A stretch of DNA of 64,000 bases from assembly GCA_958295485.1 (NCBI GenBank), contig OY282354.1, positions 434,001 through 498,000 of the forward strand, given 5' to 3'. Below, piece after piece: positions 18,484 to 28,623 of this stretch; the stretch's first letter is position 1, and the number at the start of each line of letters is the position of its first letter. The notes below the pieces were generated by a model that worked only from the letters and a program-made list of their open reading frames with translations, had not been told where the DNA came from and did no database searches. This stretch comes from an uncultured Gammaproteobacteria bacterium. GTDB taxonomy: Bacteria > Pseudomonadota > Gammaproteobacteria > Eutrophobiales > Eutrophobiaceae. The position numbers and the translations under genes were made by a program.

Positions 18484-19767
18484 ATGAAATCTATTGAGCG
18501 CTTAACCGAAGATTATTCCAGGCATCGAGTTCCCGATGAAGCAGCGGTTTCCGGGTTTCGCATCGCACTGGTAATCTTTGGCGCGATTATAACGCTGCCC
18601 ATATTTTTCGTGGGTGGCCAGTTAGGTCACAGCATGGGCTTCGCGCCGGCCATCATTGCCTTTGTCTTGACAGGCGTTGTCATAGCAACCATTGCTATCG
18701 CTGTCGGCATCATTGCCACTCGAACCAGACTGCCGACTGTATTGATCATGCAGTATTCATTCGGTCGTAACGGCGCACGCTTTGTCAGCGTCATTATTGG
18801 CTTGGCGGTTCTCGGGTGGTACGGCGTTACATTGGGTATTTTTGTTGATGCAATGCAGACGTTAATGCTGAATTTTGAAATCAGCGATCCAGGTGATTAT
18901 ATCTACCTGTACCCTGCATCCGCCCTGATGATTCTTACCGCCATTTTCGGTTTTCGTGGCCTGGACAAGGTATCCATATTTGCGGTGCCATGTATGCTCC
19001 TGTTTTTGCTTGTTTTGGTTTACACCGCGGTCAGCTATTCCGGATTTGCTGCAATTTTGAACCAGACAGGCCAAGGCATGAGTATTTCCCAAGGGGCCTC
19101 GGCTGCCATGGGTGGCTTTATCGTTGGCGTAACTGTTTTTCCGGATCTTTGCCGTTACGCGCGCTCAGAAAGAGACGCGGTGATTGCGGCTTCGGGTGGG
19201 ATCGGTCTGTCTGGCGCCTTGGTCATGATATTAGCCACCATCCCGAGTATTGCCGCGCAAGACTCTAATTTTCTGCAGGTAGTAACCTTACTCGGGTTTG
19301 GCATATCGGGACTTGTATTGATATTGCTGGCTACCTGGACAACCAATGCATACAACCTCTATTCCTCATCATTGGTTGTAGCCAATATCCTTTTGAAGGT
19401 GGAAAGGTGGAAACTGACAGTGATAGCAGGGCTTATCGGAACCGGTATTGCGCTAGTATCAATTCTGGATAACTTCATTGCTTTTTTACACGTTATCGCT
19501 ATCAGCATCCCGCCAATCGCCGGTGTTTATATTGCCGATTTTTATATTGCCCGCAAGCAAGATTACAGCGAAGAGGCGCTGAAAAGAGTTCCAGCCTTCA
19601 ATCCAGCCGGATTCGGCGCCTGGATTACAGGGTCACTCGCAGCTTATGGTTCAAGTGAGGGTGTTTACAAGTTAACAACAGTTCCGGCCATTGACGCAAT
19701 GATCGTTGCAGCGATTGCTTATTTGATTTGGTTAAAGATAAAACCGCACAAGCCTTTCAGTCCATGA
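18484..19767 (+). CDS. NCS1-family permease (cytosine/purine/hydantoin transporter type)
   Basis: An inner-membrane protein of 427 residues with about 12 hydrophobic segments. The N-terminal ERLTEDYSRHRVPDEAA and the early helix GAIITLPIFFVGGQLGHSMG are typical of the CodB/NCS1 family. ATG 18484 was preferred to TTG 18472 because AGGA at 18467-18470 is well placed for the ATG only. NCS1 members carry cytosine, purines, allantoin or hydantoins. The neighbouring hydantoinase-like pair and outer-membrane receptor favour a cyclic ureide or hydantoin as cargo (inference). Confidence 0.82.
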   Translation: MKSIERLTEDYSRHRVPDEAAVSGFRIALVIFGAIITLPIFFVGGQLGHSMGFAPAIIAFVLTGVVIATIAIAVGIIATRTRLPTVLIMQYSFGRNGARFVSVIIGLAVLGWYGVTLGIFVDAMQTLMLNFEISDPGDYIYLYPASALMILTAIFGFRGLDKVSIFAVPCMLLFLLVLVYTAVSYSGFAAILNQTGQGMSISQGASAAMGGFIVGVTVFPDLCRYARSERDAVIAASGGIGLSGALVMILATIPSIAAQDSNFLQVVTLLGFGISGLVLILLATWTTNAYNLYSSSLVVANILLKVERWKLTVIAGLIGTGIALVSILDNFIAFLHVIAISIPPIAGVYIADFYIARKQDYSEEALKRVPAFNPAGFGAWITGSLAAYGSSEGVYKLTTVPAIDAMIVAAIAYLIWLKIKPHKPFSP

Positions 19768-19833
19768 GCATGGTGAGCTGAAAACCGATATGTATTTACT
19801 AAGGCATCTGTCAGGGGTACTCTTGCCGGATAG

Positions 19834-20892
19834 ATGGAAACACAAATTCAACAAAATGAAATGCCTTGCGGCAAGGGACTGCATCGAGCATTGCTGGCTG
19901 GCGAAGGCTTCAGCCTGGTCGATGCCTTTAAACAGATTAAAGATTCCTCCGAACTCAGCTTTCTGACAGAGCACGGCAATAAAGGCTGGTTTGGCGCGCG
20001 CCTCGAAGTCAACGAACTGGAAGGCTCGGGGCATTGGCAGTTTTGCCAGTTTGGCGATGATTTTTATGTTGTGATCAGCAATCTGCTTTACGCCGAACCG
20101 CGCTATGAGCGCCTGCCCGGCGACGGACTGCTGGAGTTTCATATCAAACTGAGCGGTCATTTAACCATGATGATCAGCCGCACAGATCTTATTGAAGTCG
20201 ACGGCCCCTCTTTACTGGTATGGGCGCAACCGGAGGGTCTGGAATGTGATGAGGTGGTAGAGCCGTTGCATGAAAGATCGGTTACCATTTATTTCAAGCC
20301 GGACTATATTCTCAATAATTTTGTAGCTTCGCGGGAACAGATTCCGACTTACCTTGCACGCTTTCTCTTGAATCAGGCGGACAGCATCAATTATTGCCAA
20401 CTGCCCATTTCTTCGGGAATTCTGGATATCGCCTCTTCCCTGGTGAATCCTGCCGATCACTGCGGAGGGCTGCTGTGGTTAAATCGAATTCACGCCAAGG
20501 GGGAAATGCTGATCTGCGATATTCTCGCCGCCTTCGATCAACTGGCGTCGAGCGAACATGAATCTTTCAACAAGTCGGAAATCCAGCAGCTACGCGAAGC
20601 CAAGAGGATACTTTCAGAAAAGCTTAACCCACCGCCTACCATCAAACATATCGCCAAATTGGTGGGCACCAACGAAACCAAGCTCAAGTACGGCTTTAAA
20701 TCGCTATTCGGTGAAACCATCTTCGAACACCGTCACCGACGACGCATGAAAAAAGCCATGCAACTGATCGGGGAAGGCATTCCTATCGGCCTGGTATCGG
20801 AGCAAGTGGGTTACCAGCACCAAACCTCCTTTACCAGCGCCTTTAGATCCTACTACGGCGTGAGCCCCAAGGACTGTCGTAAAATGCGATAA
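19834..20892 (+). CDS. AraC family transcriptional regulator
   Basis: A 352-residue regulator. The C-terminal third has two helix-turn-helix units of the AraC/XylS type: PPTIKHIAKLVGTNETKLKY, then the segment ending EQVGYQHQTSFTSAFRSYYG and SPKDCRK. The N-terminal part looks like the sensor domain of AraC proteins regulating catabolic or siderophore genes (LPGDGLLEFHIKLSGHL). The gene converges on the sarcosine oxidase operon and lies after the NCS1 permease, so it may control either. There is no sign of the GATase-like domain found in GbdR, the usual betaine regulator. Confidence 0.85.
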   Translation: METQIQQNEMPCGKGLHRALLAGEGFSLVDAFKQIKDSSELSFLTEHGNKGWFGARLEVNELEGSGHWQFCQFGDDFYVVISNLLYAEPRYERLPGDGLLEFHIKLSGHLTMMISRTDLIEVDGPSLLVWAQPEGLECDEVVEPLHERSVTIYFKPDYILNNFVASREQIPTYLARFLLNQADSINYCQLPISSGILDIASSLVNPADHCGGLLWLNRIHAKGEMLICDILAAFDQLASSEHESFNKSEIQQLREAKRILSEKLNPPPTIKHIAKLVGTNETKLKYGFKSLFGETIFEHRHRRRMKKAMQLIGEGIPIGLVSEQVGYQHQTSFTSAFRSYYGVSPKDCRKMR

Positions 20893-20916
20893 GCCTCGGC
20901 AATCAAACCAATTCCA

Positions 20917-23334
20917 TCAGCCCCGCATCCTGGCGCCGCTCGGGTCATAGGCAGCTTCAGTCAGCAGCCTCGCAGGGTATCGATCACCCAGGATCAACAC
21001 CTCATAGTTCGCTTCAGCATCAACCTGGGCGGATTCCAGGTAGGCCATCGCCAGGCTCTTCTCAGTACGATAGCCATAGCCGCCAGAAGTTACGTATCCT
21101 GTTTTGCGACCGTTCTTGAAGATGGGCTCAAAACCGATGGCGTCCGCCTTATCAACCTCCACCGATAAGGTAACCAGCTGCCGCGTTGGCGCTGCTTCGC
21201 GCTCAGCCAGCGCCGCTTCACGGCCGATAAAATCAGCCTTTTCATAGTCGATGAAATGGTGCATTTCGTTCATGGAGGGCGTGTAATCGGGGCTGAATTC
21301 ACGCCCCCAGATACCGAACCCCTTTTCCAGACGCATACTCAGCAAAGCGCGCGCGCCAAAGTCGCGAATGCCGAATTCTTCGCCAGCCTGCATCAGGTTC
21401 AAATAGAGCGAACGGAAATACAGCGCCGGCACGTAAATCTCGTAACCTTGCTCGCCGGTCAAAGACATACGCACGACCGTGGCGGCTGCCATACCTGTTT
21501 CCATCTGCTTGACGTCGAGGAATTTAAGCGCTTCGTCAGTAACATCAGCGCGGGTGACCTTGGCCAGCGTATCCCTTGCCCTGGGACCTGCCAGCGACAA
21601 ACACAGCAGTTCGTCGCTGACGTTTCTCAGCTGCACGCCCGCGGCTGGCAGATAACGCTCAAACCAGCGCATGTGCCATTCCTGCAAGGATCCCGAGCCG
21701 GTTAACATATAACGCTCAGCGGACAAACGCATGAGCGTTAAATCACCCATGATAAAACCCTTCCCGGAAAGCATGACAGCCAAACGGGCCCGCCCGGCAT
21801 TGGGGAGTTTTGAAGCCAGCAACCGATCCAGCCAGGCCCCTGCGCCGGGACCCGATATCTCATATTTGGCAAAGGCGGACGCATCGAATACGCCAACCCC
21901 CTCAGCTACCGCCCGGCATTCTTCGCCCACCGGTTCAAAAGCGTTGGCGCGGTAAAAGCTGGGATCGTCTTCCGCTTTTTCTCCCTCTGGCGCAAACCAG
22001 AGCGGAACTTCCAAGCCGTAAAGCGGAGCAAACACCGCATTCTTGTCTTTTTGCAGGTCGTAGATCGGCGTGGTTTTCAACGGCCGACCCGCCGGCCATA
22101 CTTCGTTGGGGAAAGGCACGTTGAAACGGCGCTCATAGAATTGGGTGGAAGTCTTCAGGGTATAGGCCGCGGTGGCAAAATCGCCGAACCGGGCGACATC
22201 CATTGAAAACACATCTTCCTCCGGTTCGCCGTCTATCATCCATTGAGCCAGCGCCAGGCCAATCGCGCCGCACTGACTAAAACCGGCCATGCAACCCGCG
22301 GCAACCCAATAGTTATCGACCCCCCGCACCGGACCTACCAGGGGGTTGCCATCGGGCGTGAAGGTAAAGGGGCCATTGATTATGGTTTTAATGCCTGCTT
22401 CAGCGACCAGGGGGAAACGTTTAAAACCCTCGACCAGGGTATTGGCCAGATCGTCCAGGCGATCGGGCAGCAGGTCGTTTTCTCCGTAATCCCAGGGTGT
22501 GCCGTCAACCGCCCAGGGTTTGGGGTTGGACTCATATACGCCATAGAGCGCGGCGGTATGCTCCTGGCGCACGTAAATTTCGCCGTCCATATCGCCGACA
22601 ACAGCGGACTCCTGATCCTGCTCTTCCAGCTCCCGGATATTTTCAGTCACCAGGTAATGATGCTCATAGGGCATCAGCGGTAATTTGACACCGGCCATCT
22701 CACCCACTTCGCGGGCCCATAAGCCCGCCGCATTAATGACATGCCCAGCATGAATGACGCCCTTATCAGTGATTACATCCCAACTGCCGTCCCCGCGTTG
22801 CCTGAGCGCTTCCACCATTGTCTGTTGATACACTTCGGCGCCGTTGATGCGCGCCGCTTTCGCGTAGGCATGGGTGGCGCCGTAGGGGTCCAGGTAACCG
22901 TCATGCTTGTCGTAAACCGCGCCAATCACCGTTTCGGTATCGATCAATCGAGTATGTTTGGCAATTTCTTCCGGCCCGATCAGCTCTGAATCAATACCCA
23001 ATGTCTGGTTAAGTCCCCAGATCGCCTTGATAAAGTCATAGGTCTCCGGCCTGGATGCGGTGGTTACCGCGCCGGTAATATGCAAGCCTGTGTCCTGACC
23101 GCTGATTTCTTGAATTTCCTTGTACATTTGAATGGTATAGGCTTGCAGCCGTGACATATTGGGGGAACCGTTCAAGGAATGAAAGCCCGCGGCGGCATGC
23201 CAGGTCGACCCTGCCGTCAATTGCTTGCGCTCAAGCAATACGACATCCTTCCAGCCAAATTTCGTCAGGTGGTAAAGCACAGCCACTCCGACGATACCGC
23301 CACCTATAACGACGGCTTTGGTTTCAGTTTTCAT
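20917..23334 (-). CDS. FAD-dependent dehydrogenase with GcvT domain (dimethylglycine/sarcosine dehydrogenase-like)
   Basis: From ATG 23334 the protein has 805 residues; an upstream ATG at 23391 would add 19. The FAD motif VVIGGGIVGVAVLYH is at 8-22. GSTWHAA contains His46, at the place where the flavin-linked histidine of the DMGDH family occurs. The second half is a GcvT-type tetrahydrofolate-binding domain ending GFEPIFKNGRKTGYVTSGG. Such enzymes oxidatively demethylate N-methyl glycines and pass the one-carbon unit to tetrahydrofolate. It is the last gene of the Rieske-sox operon. The exact substrate (dimethylglycine, sarcosine or another N-methyl compound) is not clear. A remnant of a second copy lies at 1717-2103. 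Confidence 0.82.
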   Translation of the reverse strand: MKTETKAVVIGGGIVGVAVLYHLTKFGWKDVVLLERKQLTAGSTWHAAAGFHSLNGSPNMSRLQAYTIQMYKEIQEISGQDTGLHITGAVTTASRPETYDFIKAIWGLNQTLGIDSELIGPEEIAKHTRLIDTETVIGAVYDKHDGYLDPYGATHAYAKAARINGAEVYQQTMVEALRQRGDGSWDVITDKGVIHAGHVINAAGLWAREVGEMAGVKLPLMPYEHHYLVTENIRELEEQDQESAVVGDMDGEIYVRQEHTAALYGVYESNPKPWAVDGTPWDYGENDLLPDRLDDLANTLVEGFKRFPLVAEAGIKTIINGPFTFTPDGNPLVGPVRGVDNYWVAAGCMAGFSQCGAIGLALAQWMIDGEPEEDVFSMDVARFGDFATAAYTLKTSTQFYERRFNVPFPNEVWPAGRPLKTTPIYDLQKDKNAVFAPLYGLEVPLWFAPEGEKAEDDPSFYRANAFEPVGEECRAVAEGVGVFDASAFAKYEISGPGAGAWLDRLLASKLPNAGRARLAVMLSGKGFIMGDLTLMRLSAERYMLTGSGSLQEWHMRWFERYLPAAGVQLRNVSDELLCLSLAGPRARDTLAKVTRADVTDEALKFLDVKQMETGMAAATVVRMSLTGEQGYEIYVPALYFRSLYLNLMQAGEEFGIRDFGARALLSMRLEKGFGIWGREFSPDYTPSMNEMHHFIDYEKADFIGREAALAEREAAPTRQLVTLSVEVDKADAIGFEPIFKNGRKTGYVTSGGYGYRTEKSLAMAYLESAQVDAEANYEVLILGDRYPARLLTEAAYDPSGARMRG

Positions 23335-23403
23335 AGTGTTTGACTCCAGATCATTAACTGGCCTATCTAAAGACGACTGTTTTGTGGCCATTCAAAATAC
23401 TGA

Positions 23404-24048
23404 TTAACTTGATACGCCGTCCGGGGACTTGGCGGCCTCGCCAAACTCTCGCATGGCATGGGCCAACCAGTCCCAGATGAAGGCCGCATAACTGCGGTCC
23501 ACCATTAGACAGTAAGCAGACTCATTTGCCATGGGATAGAGTGTCACGGGTACCTGTTCCAACAAAGTCGCGGCGCATTTCCCATAGCTGAATTGCCCAG
23601 GATCAAGATCCAAGCTGCATCCTTTGGCCAGCAGGTCGCGCGCGGCGGCGCCTGAAATCTTTAATACCGCGCGCGCATCACTGAGCAAGGCCACGGCCAC
23701 CGTCTCACCCGGCAAGGCTTCATCCAGGCGCTGTTGCAGCGCTATTGCCAATGCCCGATCTTTATCGGGAGCTGTCACTAACAACCATTCGTTAGGAGCG
23801 GCCCATAGACAGGCGGGGCTTTCTCCGGCACAGGTATTGGGATCGACCGGCGCCTCCGCGCCCAATATATCAGCAACCGAGTTCATAAAAGCGGAGGTCG
23901 CTTCCCGGCGCTGCAAGCGAATAACACCCTGAAAAGGCAATTCTTCGACGCTGACTGCGCCCGCGCTCATCCGGGCAGCGTCCGCGCCCTGCCAATACCT
24001 TGCCAGCGGTGATGTTCGGCGTAGCCCGGTGGAAACTGTATCAGGCAT
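23404..24048 (-). CDS. soxG: Sarcosine oxidase gamma subunit
   Basis: The protein starts at ATG 24048 (MPDTVSTGLRRTSPL) and has 214 residues, the usual size of SoxG. The longer open frame up to 24156 only reads into soxA. The start overlaps the soxA stop by eight bases, which fits translational coupling. The sequence is GcvT-like and lacks a catalytic motif, as expected for a small structural subunit. Segments such as CLWAAPNEWLLVT and ISGAAARDLLAKGCSLDLDP are characteristic. It completes the four-subunit oxidase with soxB, soxD and soxA. Confidence 0.85.
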   Translation of the reverse strand: MPDTVSTGLRRTSPLARYWQGADAARMSAGAVSVEELPFQGVIRLQRREATSAFMNSVADILGAEAPVDPNTCAGESPACLWAAPNEWLLVTAPDKDRALAIALQQRLDEALPGETVAVALLSDARAVLKISGAAARDLLAKGCSLDLDPGQFSYGKCAATLLEQVPVTLYPMANESAYCLMVDRSYAAFIWDWLAHAMREFGEAAKSPDGVSS

Positions 24049-27043
24049 GCAAACGCTCTCCTTCGGGATCGTAAAATACCGGGGCGGTAATCTCTGCGCG
24101 ACAGGTTTTGCGGTCGTAATAGAGCGCCACCACCTCACCCTGGCGGTTACGTCCATCTTCTATCCGCCCTATAGCAACAGGCTGATTCAGGTGTGGGCTA
24201 AAGCATGAGGAAGTCACAAAGCCAGTGGAACGCATGCCGCTGGCGGTATCAGCGCTTTCGATACTGTGCGCGCCGACTTCGATGCACTGCTCGCCACGTC
24301 CGCCCAGAAGTTTAAAGCCGACTAATTGCAACCGCCGCCCCTGGCAATAGACCGGCAGGTCGAGGGAACGCCGGCCGATATAATCCACCGCCTTTTTACG
24401 CGCGGGCGCTCCCCAACCTATATCGTCCGGAATGGTATTGCCATCGGTATCGGCCCCGATGTGAAGATAGCCTTTTTCCAGGCGCAGGATAATCAACGCC
24501 TCAAGGCCGTAGGCGGCGATGCCTTCCGGTTCACCCGCTTGCAACAGGCGCCGCCAAAGGGCTTCAGCGTAAGAAGCCGGCACATTGACTTCATAGGACA
24601 ACTCCCCGGTAAAGCTGACCCGGGAAATCCGCGCCGGGACACCCTCCAGGGCGCCGCTGCGAAAAGCCATGTGGGGAAAGGCCGCTTTACTGAAATCGAT
24701 ATCCGCATCCAGCTTTTGCAATACCTGACGCGCCTTTGGGCCGGCCAGCGTCAGGGTAGCCCACTGCGTGGTTACCGGGCTGATAATGACCTCGTAATGC
24801 GGCCAGGCAGTTTGATGCCACTCCTCCAGCGATCCGACAAAACGCTCAGCCGCGGCGCTGCTGGGACTCAGCAGGTAATGATCTTCGCCAAGCTTGGTAA
24901 AGACGCCATCGTCGGTAATGGCGCCGGCATCGTTCAGCGCCAGGGCATAACGGATATGGCCCTGCTTCAACGAAGGCACGTTATTCATATAGATGCGATT
25001 CAGGAACTCGGCTGCATCCTTGCCGCGAACCTCGATCTTGCCCAGCGGTGAACCTTCAAACAGCCCCACTCCCCGCCGGACCATCAGCGCTTCGCGCTTG
25101 ATCGCCTGCTGGCGGGTCTCTCCCGCCAGCGGATAACAGGAGGGGCGCTGCCAGTAACCGGCATCGTCGAAGTCACCCTGCTGTGCCGCGTGCCAGTCAT
25201 GGCAAGGCATCTCTCGTTTCGGCCGATAGAAAGGGCCAAGATCGGGACCGGCCAAAGCGCCCATCGCGACCGGCGTATAGGGGGGGCGGAATTTGGTAGC
25301 GCCGACCTGTGGAATAGCTTTGCCCAACACCTGGGCCAGGGTTGCCAGGCCATTGATGTTGCTGGTCTTACCCTGATCGACGGACATGCCAGTGGTGGTA
25401 AAACGCTTGAAGTGTTCTACCGAAATAAAGTTTTCACGCGCCGCCAGCTCGACGTCAGACAGGGTGACATCGTGTTGAAAGTCGATCCATTGCTTGTCGC
25501 TACTCTCATCCACCAGCTTCCAGACCGGTAGCGTCGGGCCCTGTTTCAGCGTATCGGCAGAGGCGTTTTCCGGCGCCGGCGCCGCGGCTTCAAAGCCGGC
25601 CGTCTGCGCCGCTTTAACCCCGGCGCCGGCGCCTTCGCGCAAGCACTCCGCCAGCAACCAGCGCCCATTAACAGAACCGGCCGTCTGTATATAATCCCGC
25701 CCCTGCGGTACAAACACCCCATCAGCTTCGACATAATCCAGGTCACCGCCGCTTTGCGAGTAGAGGTGAACCACCGGATTCCAGCCGCCGGACATTGCCA
25801 CCAGATCGCAATCCAGCCAGCGCGCTACGCCAGGGGTTTCTCCCGAATAAGGCGCCACCCGCGCCGCCGTTACACCTTTACGCCCTTTGGTATTCGTCAC
25901 AGCGTGATTATTCAGAATCCGGATACCGGCGGATTTTGCCTGATTAACCCAGGAACCCTGACTGTCAGCGCGGACATCGACCACCGCCACTACCTCGACG
26001 CCGGCGGCCTGCAAATCCAGCGCTGTACGGTAGGCGCTATCGTTATTGCAGGCCACCACCACCCGCTGTCCGACCGCCACCGCATAGCGGTTGAGGTACT
26101 GGCGCACCGCCGCAGCCAGCATGACGCCGGGGCGGTCATTGTTGGGAAATACCAAAGGTCGTTCGATGGCCCCGGTGGCCAATACCACCTGCGCGGCGCG
26201 CACTTTCCAAAGCCGCTGCCGTGGCACATCGACAGGAGCCTTAGGCCCCAAAAAGTCACTCACCCGCTCCGCCATCACTATCAGGTTATGATCGTAGTAA
26301 CCGGTGGCGGTACAGCGTTTGAGCAGGGTGACATTGTTCTGCGCCGCTAATTCACCCAAGGCGCTCCGTACCCATTCGGCCGCGGCTATACCCGCTATTT
26401 CATCCTGCTCCCATAACAGCGAACCGCCCATTTCTTCCTGTTCGTCGGCCAGTATGACCCGCGCCCCGCTGCCGGCGGCTTGTAACGCAGCCATCAACCC
26501 GGCCGGCCCGGCGCCGATGACCAGCACATCGCAATGCGCATGGCGCTTATGATATTCCTGCGCGTCCGCGGCTTCGGGCGCTTCGCCAAGACCGGCGGCG
26601 CGGCGGACAAAGCCCTCCCAAAAGCGCCAGGATGGCCACATAAATGTTTTGTTGTAAAAACCAACCGGCAAAAATCTCGCCGCCAGGCCATTTATCGCCT
26701 GGATATCCCAATCCACTGAGGGCCAGCAGTTCTGGCTTTTTGCGCTGAGTCCCTGATACAGGGGGACCAGGGTGGCCCGGGCGTTGGGCTCGACATAGCC
26801 ACCCGACTCCAGTCGCACCAAGGCGTTGCACTCCTCTACGCCGGCGCTTAGCGCGCCCCGCGGGCGGTGATATTTAAAACTGCGACCCAACAGGCGTTTA
26901 CCGTTAGCCAGTAAAGCAGAAGCCAGGGTATCCCCCTCATATCCCTGGTAAACGGCGCCGTCATAGCTGAAAGACAGCGGTTTATCCCGGTTAATACGGC
27001 CGCCCTGTGGCAGGCGATGGTCAGGCTTAGCCATGATCCCCAT
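24041..27043 (-). CDS. soxA: Sarcosine oxidase alpha subunit
   Basis: About 1000 residues, the full length for SoxA. Domains in order: an N-terminal ferredoxin-like fold (residues 15-100, with YEGDTLASALLANG and SFKYHRPRG), a FAD/NAD-binding domain (VLVIGAGPAGLMAALQ at 173-188), and a C-terminal GcvT-like tetrahydrofolate domain from about 610. The complex oxidises sarcosine to glycine, making hydrogen peroxide and, with tetrahydrofolate, methylene-THF. Start at 27043 or at the next ATG (27034). The gene overlaps soxD upstream and soxG downstream, a typical soxBDAG arrangement. Confidence 0.92.
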   Translation of the reverse strand: MGIMAKPDHRLPQGGRINRDKPLSFSYDGAVYQGYEGDTLASALLANGKRLLGRSFKYHRPRGALSAGVEECNALVRLESGGYVEPNARATLVPLYQGLSAKSQNCWPSVDWDIQAINGLAARFLPVGFYNKTFMWPSWRFWEGFVRRAAGLGEAPEAADAQEYHKRHAHCDVLVIGAGPAGLMAALQAAGSGARVILADEQEEMGGSLLWEQDEIAGIAAAEWVRSALGELAAQNNVTLLKRCTATGYYDHNLIVMAERVSDFLGPKAPVDVPRQRLWKVRAAQVVLATGAIERPLVFPNNDRPGVMLAAAVRQYLNRYAVAVGQRVVVACNNDSAYRTALDLQAAGVEVVAVVDVRADSQGSWVNQAKSAGIRILNNHAVTNTKGRKGVTAARVAPYSGETPGVARWLDCDLVAMSGGWNPVVHLYSQSGGDLDYVEADGVFVPQGRDYIQTAGSVNGRWLLAECLREGAGAGVKAAQTAGFEAAAPAPENASADTLKQGPTLPVWKLVDESSDKQWIDFQHDVTLSDVELAARENFISVEHFKRFTTTGMSVDQGKTSNINGLATLAQVLGKAIPQVGATKFRPPYTPVAMGALAGPDLGPFYRPKREMPCHDWHAAQQGDFDDAGYWQRPSCYPLAGETRQQAIKREALMVRRGVGLFEGSPLGKIEVRGKDAAEFLNRIYMNNVPSLKQGHIRYALALNDAGAITDDGVFTKLGEDHYLLSPSSAAAERFVGSLEEWHQTAWPHYEVIISPVTTQWATLTLAGPKARQVLQKLDADIDFSKAAFPHMAFRSGALEGVPARISRVSFTGELSYEVNVPASYAEALWRRLLQAGEPEGIAAYGLEALIILRLEKGYLHIGADTDGNTIPDDIGWGAPARKKAVDYIGRRSLDLPVYCQGRRLQLVGFKLLGGRGEQCIEVGAHSIESADTASGMRSTGFVTSSCFSPHLNQPVAIGRIEDGRNRQGEVVALYYDRKTCRAEITAPVFYDPEGERLHA

Positions 27044-27314
27044 GACCCTCCCCTGTCTCCTCGCTTAGCTTGCGCGTATTCACTACCTGGTGAGTCAAGG
27101 TGTTGCGTTCGGCCTTGAACCATTGGCGGCAGCCGAAAGTATGGCGCCAGACCTCGGTATGCACGCCCTTGGTATTTGTCCGGAAATACAGGTAGTCGGT
27201 CCAGGCTTTGTCATCGGCGCCAAGGGCATCCTGCGGACGACTGATCAGCTCACCACCGCAGGAAAATTCAGTCTCGTTGCGTTTGCCGCACCAGGGACAA
27301 TCAATCTGTTGCAT
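27027..27314 (-). CDS. soxD: Sarcosine oxidase delta subunit
   Basis: A 95-residue protein from ATG 27314 (MQQIDCPWCGKRNETEFSCG). The open frame extends further upstream but only into soxB. Cys6, Cys9, His58 and Cys62 form the zinc site of SoxD. GGELISRP and WRHTFGCRQWF are characteristic. The stop overlaps the start of soxA, so the two are translationally coupled. It is the small zinc-containing subunit of the heterotetrameric oxidase. Confidence 0.92.
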   Translation of the reverse strand: MQQIDCPWCGKRNETEFSCGGELISRPQDALGADDKAWTDYLYFRTNTKGVHTEVWRHTFGCRQWFKAERNTLTHQVVNTRKLSEETGEGHGDHG

Positions 27315-27333
27315 CTTGCTCCCTGGTCCCCGG

Positions 27334-28584
27334 TTAATGCGCCACGCCGGACGAAGCGGCTTCATTGACCAACTCGCCGGAGCGAAAGCGTTCCAATGAG
27401 AACTTTTCAATCAGGGAATGGGGCTTGTCCCGGGCGATGGTACAGGCCAGGGTGTCGCCACCGGCAGGAATCGCCTTAAAGCCTCCAGTGCCCCAACCGC
27501 CGTTAATGTAAAGTCCATCCACCGGGGTTTTACCGATAACAGGCATGGTGTCCGGTGTCACATCCACTATGCCGGCCCATTGCCGCATCAGCTTCATGCG
27601 GCTGACACAGGGGAACAACTCGAGTATGGCGCGCGCATTTTCTTCCAGTATCGGCACGCTGCCGCGCTGGGCATAGGAGTTACCTGTATCGGCCCCGCCG
27701 CCAAACACCAGTTCACCGCGATCAGACTGGTGCATGTAAACATGCACAACCGGAGAAGCGATCATGGTATTGAGAAAGGGTTTCATCGGCTCGGTCACCA
27801 TGGCCTGCAGCGCCATGCTGGTAACAGGTACCTGAAACCCGGCCATTTCCGCCAGTACGCTGGTATGCCCTGCTACCGTTAATCCCACCCGCTCGCAGCC
27901 AATAGTTCCCTGCGCGGTTTTAACCCCCTGGATTTTATTATTGCGGATATCCAGGCCGGTAACCGCGCAGTTCTGGATAATATCTACACCCAGGGCGTCG
28001 GCGCCCCGCGCGTAGGACCAGGCGACCGCATCGTGACGCGCTATACCGCCACGCCGTTGAATAAAACCCCCGGCGATGGGAAAACGCGCATTCTTGCTGA
28101 TATCGATAACCGGCGCCAATTCCTTGATTTCGGCGGGCGTTAAAAATTCCGAATCCACGCCGTTAATCTGAATGGCTGTCACCCAGCGTTGAAGGCCTTC
28201 AAGTTCGCGTTCGCTGTGCGCCAGGGTCAAAGTCCCGCGCTGACTGAGCATGATGTTGTAATTCAATTCCTGGCTGAGGTTTTCATAGAGTTTTAACGAA
28301 TGATCGAAGAACTCCGTTGCCTCAGGGTAGAAATAGTTGGAACGAATCGCCTGGGTGTTGCGGCCGGTATTGCCGCCACCCAGCCAGCCTTTTTCCAGGA
28401 CGGCGACCTTAGTGATGCCGTGCTTTTTCGCCAAATAATAGGCAGTAGCCAAACCGTGACCGCCCGCGCCTGCTATTACCACATCGTAGTGGGGTTTCAG
28501 CTTTGGACTGCGCCATGCCGGTTGCCAGTTTTTGTGCCCGGAAAGCGCATGTTTGACTAAAGAAAAAAGTGAATAGCTATCCAT
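27334..28584 (-). CDS. soxB: Sarcosine oxidase beta subunit
   Basis: 416 residues, the standard SoxB length. The FAD motif DVVIAGAGGHGLATAYYLAK starts near residue 34, and the conserved EKGWLGGGNTGRNTQAIRSN follows. His184 in GGIARHDAVAW lies where the covalent FMN attachment is expected. SoxB carries the sarcosine-oxidising flavin site. The gene is 39 bases after the Rieske oxygenase gene on the same strand, and soxD follows after 19 bases. Confidence 0.93.
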   Translation of the reverse strand: MDSYSLFSLVKHALSGHKNWQPAWRSPKLKPHYDVVIAGAGGHGLATAYYLAKKHGITKVAVLEKGWLGGGNTGRNTQAIRSNYFYPEATEFFDHSLKLYENLSQELNYNIMLSQRGTLTLAHSERELEGLQRWVTAIQINGVDSEFLTPAEIKELAPVIDISKNARFPIAGGFIQRRGGIARHDAVAWSYARGADALGVDIIQNCAVTGLDIRNNKIQGVKTAQGTIGCERVGLTVAGHTSVLAEMAGFQVPVTSMALQAMVTEPMKPFLNTMIASPVVHVYMHQSDRGELVFGGGADTGNSYAQRGSVPILEENARAILELFPCVSRMKLMRQWAGIVDVTPDTMPVIGKTPVDGLYINGGWGTGGFKAIPAGGDTLACTIARDKPHSLIEKFSLERFRSGELVNEAASSGVAH

Positions 28585-28623
28585 TAATACCCTTTTCAGA
28601 TATTCCGTTTTTAGCTGGCGGGT

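Noticed and set aside
24049..24156. N-terminal extension of SoxG
   Set aside because: It overlaps soxA in another frame; MPDTVSTGLRRTSPL at 24048 gives the family length.
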